Shown here: positions 25,355-34,808 of the stretch, piece by piece
How positions within the stretch are numbered: the first letter of the stretch is position 1
Layout of the letters: the number at the start of each line of letters is the position of its first letter
From: Bacteroides sp.
GTDB taxonomy: Bacteria > Bacteroidota > Bacteroidia > Bacteroidales > Bacteroidaceae
NCBI GenBank assembly: GCA_023665805.1
Contig: JAMPDJ010000002.1
Location: 1 to 64,000, forward strand
Length of the DNA: 64,000 nt
Reading direction: 5' to 3'
Program-made: the position numbers and the translations under genes
The notes under the pieces: generated by a model
What the model saw: the letters and a program-made list of their open reading frames with translations, nothing else
What the model was told of the DNA's origin: nothing
Databases searched by the model: none

Positions 25355-25803
25355 AAGAAGAGAAAGACAAGGACTTGAGGCAGATATTCGATGACTACCG
25401 TCCCAAGCTGAAAGGCGAAGAGAACTTCATGGAACAGTTGGATAGGCGGCTGGATGCAATAGAGTATGTCAGGCAGATGCAAGCCAAGGAGCAAAGGCGC
25501 AACCGCTATGCCACACTCTGTGCCTTTGCCTGCGGACTTGTAGTGGGATGCATACTGTACGCCATGTTGATGGCACCTGACGATGCCCTGCCATCCATCA
25601 CGGTGGATACGCATTTCATGCTGATGCGCATCCTCACTGAAAACCAACACCTGTTCGTATGCATGATGCTCGGGACCATTGCAATAGCAGGCATAGTAAT
25701 GGCCGTGGACATGTGGAAGGATGCCTTCGACATAAAGGATATCCAAGACCTCGGCAGGGCAGCGGATAAGAGCTCCTCAGCAAGAACTTCATATGATTTG
25801 TGA
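25351..25803 (+). CDS. Membrane protein, possible anti-sigma factor
   Basis: This 150-residue protein has a charged N-terminal cytoplasmic part (about 1-50, with FDDYRPKLKGEENFMEQLDRRL) and two hydrophobic helices (about 52-72 and 105-125). Overlap with the sigma factor gene (ATGA) and this topology are what is expected of an anti-sigma factor, though no ZAS or other named domain can be recognised. It is the last gene before a bidirectional terminator. Confidence 0.6.
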   Translation: MKEEKDKDLRQIFDDYRPKLKGEENFMEQLDRRLDAIEYVRQMQAKEQRRNRYATLCAFACGLVVGCILYAMLMAPDDALPSITVDTHFMLMRILTENQHLFVCMMLGTIAIAGIVMAVDMWKDAFDIKDIQDLGRAADKSSSARTSYDL

Positions 25804-25823
25804 GATTGGCACGCCCAGACATT

Positions 25824-25865
25824 ACTGTCCCCGGAAATACACTCATGTGATTTTCCGGGGACAGT
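25824..25865. terminator. Bidirectional terminator between sigma-factor unit and lipid operon
   Basis: A perfect 14-base-pair stem (ACTGTCCCCGGAAA with TTTCCGGGGACAGT) with a 14-base loop lies between two converging genes. It can end both transcripts. Confidence 0.8.
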
Positions 25866-25886
25866 GCTATATATCGGAATAGAATT

Positions 25887-26306
25887 TTACTCTTTAAGCC
25901 ACTTGTCTTTCCACGCCTGCACGAAGTCGGGCAACTGGAGCATCAACTCGCCGTCCGTCTCTATGAAAAGCTGGGTGGTCTCGCCCTCGCAGCACAGCAC
26001 GCCATCGCTCTCGCGGTAAATGCGGTACTTGTAGTCCAGACGTGCACCACGTCGAGGAACGAACGTGGTGTGGACAACAGCCACATCTCCCATACGCAAC
26101 GAAGCGTAATGACGGGTGTGGACATCGTAGATGGGGGCATAGATGCCGGTTTCCTGCATTACGTCGTAACCGATGCCTGGAAAATGGCGTCCGAAAGATT
26201 CACGGCCATCTTCGAAATAAACCACATAGTTGCCATGCCATACAATACGCATGGAGTCTATTTCACTGAACTTGACCGGTACGCGGCATATATCCGTAAG
26301 CTCCAT
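25887..26306 (-). CDS. Acyl-ACP/CoA thioesterase-like protein (4HBT hotdog)
   Basis: This 139-residue hotdog protein of the 4-hydroxybenzoyl-CoA thioesterase group has FSEIDSMRIVWHGNYVVYFEDGRE at the N-terminus, with the conserved aspartate and H-G-N-Y-x3-FE pattern of YbgC/FadM-type enzymes. It is the last gene of the operon. ApeK-type thioesterases hold the same position in aryl-polyene clusters, where they release or proofread acyl chains on the carrier protein. The ATG at 26306 was preferred because an earlier in-frame start adds a stretch with no family match. Confidence 0.85.
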   Translation of the reverse strand: MELTDICRVPVKFSEIDSMRIVWHGNYVVYFEDGRESFGRHFPGIGYDVMQETGIYAPIYDVHTRHYASLRMGDVAVVHTTFVPRRGARLDYKYRIYRESDGVLCCEGETTQLFIETDGELMLQLPDFVQAWKDKWLKE

Positions 26307-26322
26307 ATCTGAGTCGTGAACA

Positions 26323-26913
26323 CTACTTGAAGACAAAATTACTGAAAGAATACTCTGTATAGTTCTTTCCACGTCCATTCATACGCAGACTGCGTATTTC
26401 CCCTTTCTTCACATCCAAAGTGATGACGAAGGAATAAAACATCATGCGTTTTTTCTGTGCCTGCCCTACCGTGGGATCCATGGTGATGGCAAGTATGCCG
26501 TCGGTCTCGGTCATGGTGACACCGGGCACCTGCTCTATGCCGCTGCCATCACCATTGATAATGGCTGTAAGCACAGCCTGAAAAGCCACGAACTGGTTGT
26601 CCTTCTTGCTATTGGCCTTGTGTTCGCAGCCACGCATGACCATGGTAAAGACATTGCCATTCATGTCCAACTGCTCCTTGCCACCGGCAACAGAGATATT
26701 CATCTTGCCGGGAGACACGATAGTCATTGTGCCTGTTACCTTGTCATCCTTGGCCACGGCAGCCTTGTGATCAACCCGTGTGGCCACGGCAGTTACACGC
26801 GTGGCACCCTTGAAACGCGCCACGGCCTTCTGAAAATCAGCATTCTGGGCAATGGCGGAAACTGACAAGATACAGAACAATAAGAAAGCGTATAGTTTCT
26901 TTGTCATATGCAT
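26323..26913 (-). CDS. LolA-like periplasmic carrier protein
   Basis: This 196-residue exported protein has a signal peptide (about residues 1-22, ending AIAQ) and the open half-barrel pattern of LolA. GTMTIVSPGKMNISVAGG and the C-terminal GEIRSLRMNGRGKNYTEYSF strand match the fold, while overall similarity to the lipoprotein carrier LolA is modest. In aryl-polyene and flexirubin clusters a LolA-like protein (ApeL) is a constant member and is thought to shuttle the lipid product across the periplasm. An ATG two codons later is an equally good start. Confidence 0.8.
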   Translation of the reverse strand: MHMTKKLYAFLLFCILSVSAIAQNADFQKAVARFKGATRVTAVATRVDHKAAVAKDDKVTGTMTIVSPGKMNISVAGGKEQLDMNGNVFTMVMRGCEHKANSKKDNQFVAFQAVLTAIINGDGSGIEQVPGVTMTETDGILAITMDPTVGQAQKKRMMFYSFVITLDVKKGEIRSLRMNGRGKNYTEYSFSNFVFK

Positions 26914-26968
26914 TTATATATTTTATACGGATACAGCTGGAACACGCCGCGAAGATGCAAAATGTCCG

Positions 26969-27697
26969 TCAAGTATACAAACCACCGTTGATAGAGATTA
27001 CATTTCCTGTTATGTAGCCTGCCAAAGGACTGCACAAGAATGCAACGCACTCCGCAACCTCCTCCGGAGTGCCGAAACGGTTGGCGGGAATGGTTTTCTT
27101 AAGACTGGCTTCGTCCAATCCATCCACCATGTCCGTCTTGATAAAGCCTGGAGCAATGGCATTGCAGGTGATATTCTTTTTTGCCACCTCCTTAGCCAAA
27201 GCCTTGGTGGCGGCAATAAGACCTCCCTTGGCTGCAGAATAATTAGTCTGTCCCTGCATGCCCATGATACCGCTGACGCTGGCCATATTGACTATACGGC
27301 CGAATTTGTGAAACTGCATGGGCATGAGCAGAGGCTGGGTAACGTTGAAAAATCCGTTAAGGGTGACGTCCAACACGCCTGCCCAATCCTCACTCGGCAT
27401 CAGTCCCATGATATTGTCCTTGCGGATACCGGCATTGTTGACCAACACCTCTATGTATTCACCATCGTGGGCAATCTGCCATGCTTCTATTGCACTACGG
27501 GTCTCCGTAGCGTTGCCAACATCGAATCTCATCAATTCTCCATCGGTACCGGCCTCACGTACAAGGCGCAAAGTTTCTTCGGCCGCGGCCGTATTGCCTG
27601 CATAGTTGATGAGGACATTGTAGCCCAGTTGAGCCAACTTAACACACACGGCACGACCGATACCTCGGCTGCCACCGGTTACAAGTGCATATTTCAT
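26969..27697 (-). CDS. 3-oxoacyl-ACP reductase (FabG-type ketoreductase)
   Basis: This classical short-chain dehydrogenase of 242 residues uses NADPH to reduce the keto group of the acyl-ACP. It shows TGGSRGIG at residues 8-15, NNAG near 90, the catalytic serine in MASVSGIMG, and the Y-x3-K pair in NYSAAKGG near 152. Its place among ketosynthase, ACP and dehydratase genes makes it the ketoreductase of this pathway (ApeQ position) rather than the housekeeping FabG. Confidence 0.9.
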   Translation of the reverse strand: MKYALVTGGSRGIGRAVCVKLAQLGYNVLINYAGNTAAAEETLRLVREAGTDGELMRFDVGNATETRSAIEAWQIAHDGEYIEVLVNNAGIRKDNIMGLMPSEDWAGVLDVTLNGFFNVTQPLLMPMQFHKFGRIVNMASVSGIMGMQGQTNYSAAKGGLIAATKALAKEVAKKNITCNAIAPGFIKTDMVDGLDEASLKKTIPANRFGTPEEVAECVAFLCSPLAGYITGNVISINGGLYT

Positions 27698-27725
27698 ACT
27701 GTTTGATATAATATTGTCTTTATGG

Positions 27726-30419
27726 TCAGAATGATGCCTCGAAGGCGAAACGTAGCCCCCACTTCTGCGTTCCTGGACTATTGTAGGTCAGACGATGATA
27801 ATAATCCACACTGAAGAATTTGAGGATATTGTGTATGCCGACATTCACCTCGACGTATGGTTTCCAACTGTTCATAACCTGAGTTATCGGCTGATATTCA
27901 CGAGTACCATCCTTATGTGTTATCCATTCACCCGGCATGTTGTAGAGATAATCATATCCGGGATCGGTCATCTTGCTCTCCAAGGTGGGATAGCGCGATG
28001 CATCGTTGAAACGGAAAGGATTGTTCTTGTCTGTAAGGTAACCCCACATCATGTTGATACCGATATTCTCACGCAGTTTGGCCTTCTTGATAAGTGGGAT
28101 ACGGTTGAATATCTTGCCATTCAGGTCCCAACGATACATGAGTGTGAAGGAACGGTCGTTGAGAAACTCCATGCCACGTACCAAGGAGAATGTATTGTCG
28201 CTACGAACATAGCTAAGGTTGGCACGTGGCAGGGCCAGTAACTGATAAGGCACCGTGTTCCACTGGAATGCGGCGCAATGGAAAGCATCTATGCTACCCC
28301 AAGACTTGAGCCAAAAACGTTTCTTCAAGGTCAACTCGGTATAGTTATAATTATAGTCACCACCCAGAAATCCCTTGATGCCGACAGTGTGCTGAATGCC
28401 ATAAATTGGAGCTTCACGGTTGGCAAGATAGCGATGCGTCTTGGTATTCAGATACTTTACGCCTGGCTGATACTCCGCTCCTACTTGGAACTCGGTGTAA
28501 CGTATCTTGTTGGATTGCATGACCTCGTCCAAAGGCACATAAGTGTTCATGTTGTCATACACATCCTGTTGTATCTTCTTGGCATTATCCCATTCGCGAA
28601 CGGTATTGTAGTACAAATCACCGGCACCACGGTTGGATTCATGGACAAAGGCTGCATTCAGGCGCAGGCCATTGTTAAACTCCCAATCATATTTGAGCTT
28701 GAACAACTCGTAATAGGATTGCAAGTGCGTGGTATTCCAGGCAAACGACATGAAAGCATTGTCCTTGTCGAACTGCAAGTACTTGTCACCCGGACTGTGG
28801 ATGTCATTGGCATAAGAGAAGGACAAAGTGCGTATGGGATAGGCTATCAGCTCTTTCTCCTTCTCGTTAAATGAATAGGCCAGTTCGAAGAACCCCTTGG
28901 GACGGCGATCCTTGAAGCCGTACTTCACCCATCCGGACATGAACCAATGCTTGTTGAAGGCACCGGTGGTCTGGGCACCGACACGCATGTGGAAGCCCTC
29001 CACCCAGTTACTACCCAGCATGGAAAAGAAAGGACCAATGAGCACCTTACTGGGTTTGTTTGGATCTGTGCTGGTTTCAAGATAGTTGTCCAAAATAATA
29101 CGCATGCCATATATCATGGCCTTGATAGCAGGACGGTCCACGAAACGGCGTTTCATCTCTGCCACATTGGCCTGGGCATAACTGAGCGTGTCCGGACGGC
29201 TCTGCAACCAGTAATTGTTGTCCCGGCTCTTGGCATCTTTCTCATAGCGTTCATCACCCATGAATTCTATATCGCTATTTGGAATAGGCTCAAACGACCA
29301 GTCGCTATATTGAACATTATAGTCTACAAAAAGCCTGCGCAAGTAAGATGTCAGTTTCAACTGCATCATCATGCGGTTCTTTGCGCATATTTGTTCACCG
29401 GTAGGCAGTGACACATATTCCATGTCCACGTCCATGGCCTCAACGAAATTGATACCGCTTGCCACAGGTACACCAAACTTGGCACGGCAAACCCGGTATG
29501 TGCTGTCGGCAAGGATGTATAAGGAACCGCTGAAGCCGAAATCTTGCGGATTAGAGGGCGTAAAGGCAACCTTTATGCACTTTTCGCCATTAAGAAAGAC
29601 GCTGTCCTCTATGGCATAATGATAGAAACGTATGGCGGCGGGACCTCCGATGGGACTGATGAAATTATGTTCCAAAAGAACCATTTCGTCCTTGTATATA
29701 TCCACATCCCTCAGGTTGTCCTTGAACTTGGTTTCAAGGAACTCGCCGGCAGCCAAGACATCAAGCAGGCTCTCTGCATGATGTCCAAGAACCACGCTCT
29801 TGCTCTTGTTATCGCTCTTTCTATACAGTTCGGTACTCTGCTTCTCTTCTATGGAGATGGGAACTATGGTCTTGCCTGTCTCGGGACACAATTCGGCATA
29901 GTCCTTCAGAAAGGACTTCTTCTTGAGGGTTTCGTCTTCCTGCAGTGCCTCTACGGAAAAGTCGTTCAAGGCAATCATAGTACGCGCATACTTGTTGTAT
30001 CTGGCATAGTCATTCTGACGCATGTCTCTGACCTTCTTTGCGGCAATAACCTTCTGCATCAGTTCCACAGCCGGATTATTCTTGCGCGTATATTTCTTTT
30101 TCTTTGCCTCTACCACAATCTCGGCCATGTCCAAGGATGCAGGTGCCATTCTGACATTGACAGAATTGTTACGAGTAACCTCAACCATGTAATCCTTGAA
30201 TCCGAAACAATGGAAAACCAACGTGCCCTTGCGGAAACGAATACGGTACTGGCCGTTCTCTCCCACACGCACCTTGGCAGAGGGATTATCCTGAAACCAC
30301 ACCGTGGCTCCAACCAAAGGCATGCCATCATCATCGGCAACAACTTTACCGGTCAGATACTGGGCGTAAATAGGTATCAACAGGAACAAGGATAATACGA
30401 ATAGAATACTGCGCTTCAT
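27726..30419 (-). CDS. DUF5686 outer-membrane protein with carboxypeptidase-regulatory-like domain
   Basis: This 897-residue outer-membrane protein of the DUF5686 family has a signal peptide (about 1-19) and a carboxypeptidase-regulatory-like beta-sandwich at about 22-95 (TGKVVADDDGMPLVGATVWF). A helical linker rich in KKKYTRKNNPAVELMQKV follows, then a long series of amphipathic strands ending in RFAFEASF, a C-terminal phenylalanine typical of barrels. No TonB-dependent plug is seen. It sits inside the lipid operon between the ketoreductase and oxidoreductase genes, so it might insert, receive or transport the product at the outer membrane. This role is inferred only from position. Confidence 0.8.
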   Translation of the reverse strand: MKRSILFVLSLFLLIPIYAQYLTGKVVADDDGMPLVGATVWFQDNPSAKVRVGENGQYRIRFRKGTLVFHCFGFKDYMVEVTRNNSVNVRMAPASLDMAEIVVEAKKKKYTRKNNPAVELMQKVIAAKKVRDMRQNDYARYNKYARTMIALNDFSVEALQEDETLKKKSFLKDYAELCPETGKTIVPISIEEKQSTELYRKSDNKSKSVVLGHHAESLLDVLAAGEFLETKFKDNLRDVDIYKDEMVLLEHNFISPIGGPAAIRFYHYAIEDSVFLNGEKCIKVAFTPSNPQDFGFSGSLYILADSTYRVCRAKFGVPVASGINFVEAMDVDMEYVSLPTGEQICAKNRMMMQLKLTSYLRRLFVDYNVQYSDWSFEPIPNSDIEFMGDERYEKDAKSRDNNYWLQSRPDTLSYAQANVAEMKRRFVDRPAIKAMIYGMRIILDNYLETSTDPNKPSKVLIGPFFSMLGSNWVEGFHMRVGAQTTGAFNKHWFMSGWVKYGFKDRRPKGFFELAYSFNEKEKELIAYPIRTLSFSYANDIHSPGDKYLQFDKDNAFMSFAWNTTHLQSYYELFKLKYDWEFNNGLRLNAAFVHESNRGAGDLYYNTVREWDNAKKIQQDVYDNMNTYVPLDEVMQSNKIRYTEFQVGAEYQPGVKYLNTKTHRYLANREAPIYGIQHTVGIKGFLGGDYNYNYTELTLKKRFWLKSWGSIDAFHCAAFQWNTVPYQLLALPRANLSYVRSDNTFSLVRGMEFLNDRSFTLMYRWDLNGKIFNRIPLIKKAKLRENIGINMMWGYLTDKNNPFRFNDASRYPTLESKMTDPGYDYLYNMPGEWITHKDGTREYQPITQVMNSWKPYVEVNVGIHNILKFFSVDYYHRLTYNSPGTQKWGLRFAFEASF

Positions 30420-30453
30420 GTATATAGTTGTATCTGTTATTATGTGATGTCTG

Positions 30454-31875
30454 TTATTCGGAAACGGTAATCCTGCTTATCTCCTGACATGTATATGCAG
30501 CCGTCATCGTCACACCGTGCAAACCATGCAACATAAGACTTTGACCTGTCATGAAAAGGTTAGGTATCTGAGTCTTTGGGGATACTATGGTCATCATTGG
30601 ATTGGCGTAATCCTTGCGGAAGCCAAATGCGGAGCCATCAGGAGAAAGGTTGTAATCCTTATATGTCAATGGTGTACTGCTCCATGTGTTCAGAACCATG
30701 TCACCGAGTCCCGGAATGGCAGTCTCAGCTATCTCCAAACATTGACGTGCCACCTCGGCTTTCAGTTCCCGGTAAGCCTTTGGACGGTGAAACAGCTTGC
30801 TACCCTCAAATCCAGAGACTGTTTCCCAAAGCATGGGGGTAAGGATGTCCATATTGGTGACATAATCACCTTTCTCCGGACGACGGGCGGTAATCATCAC
30901 TCCTTTTACTTTCAACGTCTTGTCTACGGCCATGTCCCAACAATTGTCCTCGGTAAAGACCAGTTTATTGTGATTGAAGTATGGCATGGTACCGCATCTG
31001 AGTTGAAGGTGAAGGGTAAACATACCCACGGTATTTGGCTGCATACTCATACGGTGGCGGAAAACCTTCTTCATCAGCAAGCTGTCCCCAACCAACGAAC
31101 AAGTGACGGCCGGATGAGCATTGCTCACGAAATAGTCTGCCTCATATTCTGTGCCGTCAGCACATACGGCCTTAGCTATACGTCCATTGTTCTCCTGCAG
31201 CAAGACAACCTCCTTGTCTGTCAGTATCTCTCCTCCACAAGCGCGAATCTGTTCCTGCAACTTGCCCACAATCATGTTGCCGTCTCCATTGAGTCTCCAA
31301 CTACTTTGTATAAACGGAGCAGTGCCATGAATGAAAGTGAAGAGAGGCAGAGTTTCCTTTCTGAGCTCCATCTTGCATGTAGCCGGAGCCGACAGAACCT
31401 GAACAAGCAGAGGATCGGATATGATTGAACTAAGATACTCCCATGCGTTTGTGCGTTGCAACCATATTTCGTCCGTACTTTCGAGAAGCTCGTTATACAG
31501 GTCCAAACCTTTTTCTTCATGGGGGAAGTATCCCTTCATCGCATTGATGAACTCCTTTGTACCCTGAGGCCAACGGAATATGCGTCCACCAATATGTATT
31601 TCCTCAAAGCAATCCATATCCATTCGCCTCCAAGGCAGGTCCATCAGACCATGACTGACGAAGGCGTCATACAATTGCCCTCCAGGTTCCAGGCCACCGA
31701 CGTAATGAAGTCCAGTGTCCAAACGCAACTTGCCTCTTCGATAGCTCTGCATGCAACCTCCAAGCTGATGCTGACGTTCCAAAACCATGACACGCCTGCC
31801 CTCCCTGGCCATCGTCAAGGCTACTTCCAGCCCTCCCAAACCGCTTCCTATTACGATAATATCGACTTTTGTCAT
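30454..31875 (-). CDS. FAD-dependent oxidoreductase of the CrtI/phytoene-desaturase type
   Basis: This 473-residue flavoprotein has the FAD-binding dinucleotide motif IVIGSGLGGLEVAL at residues 7-20, ERQHQLGG near 35, and the C-terminal NLFMTGQSLMLHGLHGVTMTA (shortened: FMTGQ...HG.HGV) that closes the FAD site. It resembles CrtI/CrtISO and RetSat proteins that desaturate, saturate or isomerise polyene chains. Related oxidoreductases occur in flexirubin-type clusters of Bacteroidetes. A role in setting the double-bond pattern of the product is likely; the exact reaction is unknown. It starts three bases after the exporter stop. Confidence 0.85.
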   Translation of the reverse strand: MTKVDIIVIGSGLGGLEVALTMAREGRRVMVLERQHQLGGCMQSYRRGKLRLDTGLHYVGGLEPGGQLYDAFVSHGLMDLPWRRMDMDCFEEIHIGGRIFRWPQGTKEFINAMKGYFPHEEKGLDLYNELLESTDEIWLQRTNAWEYLSSIISDPLLVQVLSAPATCKMELRKETLPLFTFIHGTAPFIQSSWRLNGDGNMIVGKLQEQIRACGGEILTDKEVVLLQENNGRIAKAVCADGTEYEADYFVSNAHPAVTCSLVGDSLLMKKVFRHRMSMQPNTVGMFTLHLQLRCGTMPYFNHNKLVFTEDNCWDMAVDKTLKVKGVMITARRPEKGDYVTNMDILTPMLWETVSGFEGSKLFHRPKAYRELKAEVARQCLEIAETAIPGLGDMVLNTWSSTPLTYKDYNLSPDGSAFGFRKDYANPMMTIVSPKTQIPNLFMTGQSLMLHGLHGVTMTAAYTCQEISRITVSE

Positions 31876-31878
31876 ATA

Positions 31879-34386
31879 TTATTTTGACGCATTTGCATGT
31901 TTCTTCATCCATCTGAACAATGCAGGCTGGCACACATAGCTTAGTATCACGGCAGCAATCATGCCAACCAATGTGGCGAAGCCGACACTTTGAATGGCAG
32001 GATGACGTGCGAAGAGCATGCTTGCTACCGTCACTATCAGTATCATGGCACTAAAGGCAATAGCCGTTTTGTGGAAATGCAGCATCGCATCATTTCCTCC
32101 TCCGGACCGGCTGCTATCGGCTATCAATCCATTCATGACAAATATGCTGTAGTCCACACCTATGCCAAAGATGAAAGTAGAGATGATTATGTTTATCAAG
32201 TTAAATTGCACATCGAAAACAGCCATTGCCCCCAACACTATGAGCCAGCTGAACAGGATTGGAGCAAAGCCTATGACCGTATGCCATAGATTGAAGCCGA
32301 AACTGACAAACAACACTACAAACACAAAGGCCATACTCATCCACTGCAATATGTTAAAGTCGCTATTAAGTGCGCTCAATGTGTCCTGTGTATAATATGC
32401 AGTACTCAATACCAGGAGATCGGGCTCCTTTGCCACTGCATTACATATCTTAAGAAAGTCACTGCTCTCGGTAAAGTCATCCTTGCCTTCATACTTGACA
32501 TTGGTAAGACACAGATACTCGCCATTCCATGTCTGCTCCAATATTGTGGAGAGATAGCCCTCCGGGATAATGCCAGCCTCATAAAGAGGAACAGGGACAT
32601 AATCATCGGTCACCATGTCAAAGAAGGCCTCAAAACCCTCCGGATTAAGTCCGGCAGTGGGAGCCGTTACATCAATCAGCATCCTGACACGTTCCAGTCT
32701 CTCCGGCGTCCAGAACCTGTGCCAGGCGTCTATCCTCTCCTGTTGCACCCGCATGGGAACAAAGAAACGTGCAATGGGGGTATATTGTCTGACAAGACCT
32801 TCCTTTTGCAACGAATCAAGTTTGGCATCAAGCACAGCAAAATTCTCCAATGCCTCCTCCATACTCCTGCCTTGCGAGGCAAAATAGGTTGAACCGTAGC
32901 CTGTAGCAGTCTTTTCGCGATGCAATCTGCTGGCATAACCTACTTCCTCCTCAACATAGCCGAGTTTGTTCATGTCAGAGTCAAACGACGTTCCTTTATA
33001 TACGTATGCAGAGACAAAGAACAACGTCAGTACAGCTATCATTCCCAAAAGCCATTTCTTCTCATGGAAAGCATAGGTATTGATTCTGTCTATGAAAGCA
33101 AAGGCCTTGTGGTTGACCTTATTCTTTTCCAACTCCATCAAATGAGGAAGGTAAATCAGGGCGAACACGGTAGTACCGACGATGGCCAAGGCAGCAAACA
33201 AGCCGAAATCCTGCAAAAGATCAGTCTGTACGAACAGCAGGCCAATGAAAGAACCTATCGTCGTGACACAACCAAGAAGCACAGGCTTGGTCTCATCCTT
33301 CAACACCTGTTCGGCATCGCCAGTGTATTTGTAATGCACCAGAATGTGCAGTACATAACTCATGGCCACGCCAAGGACAATGGCACCTATGCCCAAAGCC
33401 ATAAGCGAGAACTGTCCCTTGATGAAATACATTACGGCCAAGCCGAACAACGTGCCGAATGCCACGGGAAGGAATAGCAGTGGTATAGTATTCCAGTTAC
33501 GCATGCATAAAAAGAGCAACAATAGCACCAGTATCTCGCTCCATGCCACAGTTCCGACCAAATCGCCCTTTATGGTGGTGGAATTATAGTATCCATAGGC
33601 CGGAGTACCGTAGTAACAAATGTGGACATTGGGATAAGAACTGGCAAATTCGGCTATGCGGTTGTTTATTATCTCAAACATGCGGTTGCCTTGCCCTGTA
33701 TTGGTAGCCGAGAACTGAGGAGAGACAAACGCCATGCATACCGAAGAGTCCGGCACGAAAAAATGGTTGTCCAAAGTGAGCATGCCCCCTCCCCCGGCCC
33801 CCAATATGTCCTTCATCGTGGAGGCCAGAACATCACGCATGCCTATAGGATCCATCTCTATCAGTTCCGGAAAGAGACTTCCCAGGTCAGTGTCAAAATC
33901 ACTGGCGTTGCGCTGCATTTGCGCCAACATGTGCTCCTCGGTGAGCAATGTATCAAAGGAGCCATACAGTGCCGTATCGACATATGCAGGTATATTACGG
34001 CTCAGATAATCTATGGCCGCGGGCATCACGTCCTCGTCCAATCTATGAAATATGTCAGAGAAGACACGATCAGAGGCCAACGCCTCATTGTCCGCTACGA
34101 GGGAATCGACAAACTCGTCGCAACATGCGACCAACTCTTCCGGCGAGGCTCCATCCATGGCCTCGAAAAGAAGAAATGTCTTGTCCTTTATCTTGAGATT
34201 GGAGAAAGCCAACTTGGTAGTACCATCCTCGTTCTTGGACGACGGCATCAGCTTGTTCAAGTCTTCCTCCAAATGTATACGGGTGGCGAACCATCCCGAA
34301 ACGAACAACAGCAAGAGCATCGAGCACCACATGACTGCCCGATGTCTACGCAAAAAACGGTATATATCTATGAACAAACGTGTCAT
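31879..34386 (-). CDS. MMPL/RND-family lipid exporter
   Basis: This 835-residue inner-membrane RND protein of the MMPL group has one N-terminal helix (about 15-33), a first periplasmic loop, five helices around 250-400, a second loop (about 435-640) and five more helices at the C-terminus, the duplicated plan of these pumps. MMPL proteins export lipids and hopanoids using the proton gradient; ApeM is the aryl-polyene counterpart. The ATG at 34386 overlaps the dehydratase stop as ATGA, and an ATG nine bases earlier is less likely. Confidence 0.88.
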   Translation of the reverse strand: MTRLFIDIYRFLRRHRAVMWCSMLLLLFVSGWFATRIHLEEDLNKLMPSSKNEDGTTKLAFSNLKIKDKTFLLFEAMDGASPEELVACCDEFVDSLVADNEALASDRVFSDIFHRLDEDVMPAAIDYLSRNIPAYVDTALYGSFDTLLTEEHMLAQMQRNASDFDTDLGSLFPELIEMDPIGMRDVLASTMKDILGAGGGGMLTLDNHFFVPDSSVCMAFVSPQFSATNTGQGNRMFEIINNRIAEFASSYPNVHICYYGTPAYGYYNSTTIKGDLVGTVAWSEILVLLLLFLCMRNWNTIPLLFLPVAFGTLFGLAVMYFIKGQFSLMALGIGAIVLGVAMSYVLHILVHYKYTGDAEQVLKDETKPVLLGCVTTIGSFIGLLFVQTDLLQDFGLFAALAIVGTTVFALIYLPHLMELEKNKVNHKAFAFIDRINTYAFHEKKWLLGMIAVLTLFFVSAYVYKGTSFDSDMNKLGYVEEEVGYASRLHREKTATGYGSTYFASQGRSMEEALENFAVLDAKLDSLQKEGLVRQYTPIARFFVPMRVQQERIDAWHRFWTPERLERVRMLIDVTAPTAGLNPEGFEAFFDMVTDDYVPVPLYEAGIIPEGYLSTILEQTWNGEYLCLTNVKYEGKDDFTESSDFLKICNAVAKEPDLLVLSTAYYTQDTLSALNSDFNILQWMSMAFVFVVLFVSFGFNLWHTVIGFAPILFSWLIVLGAMAVFDVQFNLINIIISTFIFGIGVDYSIFVMNGLIADSSRSGGGNDAMLHFHKTAIAFSAMILIVTVASMLFARHPAIQSVGFATLVGMIAAVILSYVCQPALFRWMKKHANASK

Positions 34387-34808
34387 GCCCTGCACAATTG
34401 AGCTTTAAGAACCATATAGGTCTGTTTCTCGTCGGCAATGGTTGCCTGCACGGCATAACCGTTCTCTTTCTCCGTAAGGATAATCTCGACATCCACCTCA
34501 GGGCAGACAGTCGGTGTGGCCAAAGCCGTCAGGCGACACTGCTTGATGGAGGTGTAGCGCAACGGTTCTCCGGCCAGCATAACGGCACATTCCTTGATAG
34601 TTTCCATGTTGCACACACCAGGACACACTGGGTCTCCGGGAAAATGCCCATCGTAAACATTGCACTCCGGCAGTATGGCCACATGATATGTGGCTCCCAA
34701 CCCTTCTGCATGGCGTTCCCAGGAAATAACCCTATAAAATTTATTTTCTAACAGCATCGCTATATTATAATGTATGTCATCAAGACGCTTGGCGCGCATA
34801 CGGATCAT
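34383..34808 (-). CDS. 3-hydroxyacyl-ACP dehydratase (FabZ/ApeI-like hotdog)
   Basis: This 141-residue single-hotdog protein has the FabZ active-site pattern GHFPGDPVCPGVCNMETIKE near residues 53-72, with the catalytic histidine and glutamate both kept. It would dehydrate the 3-hydroxyacyl-ACP formed by the ketoreductase. Start and stop overlap its neighbours as ATGA on both sides. It is the ApeI-like member of the pair of dehydratases in this operon. Confidence 0.85.
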   Translation of the reverse strand: MIRMRAKRLDDIHYNIAMLLENKFYRVISWERHAEGLGATYHVAILPECNVYDGHFPGDPVCPGVCNMETIKECAVMLAGEPLRYTSIKQCRLTALATPTVCPEVDVEIILTEKENGYAVQATIADEKQTYMVLKAQLCRA

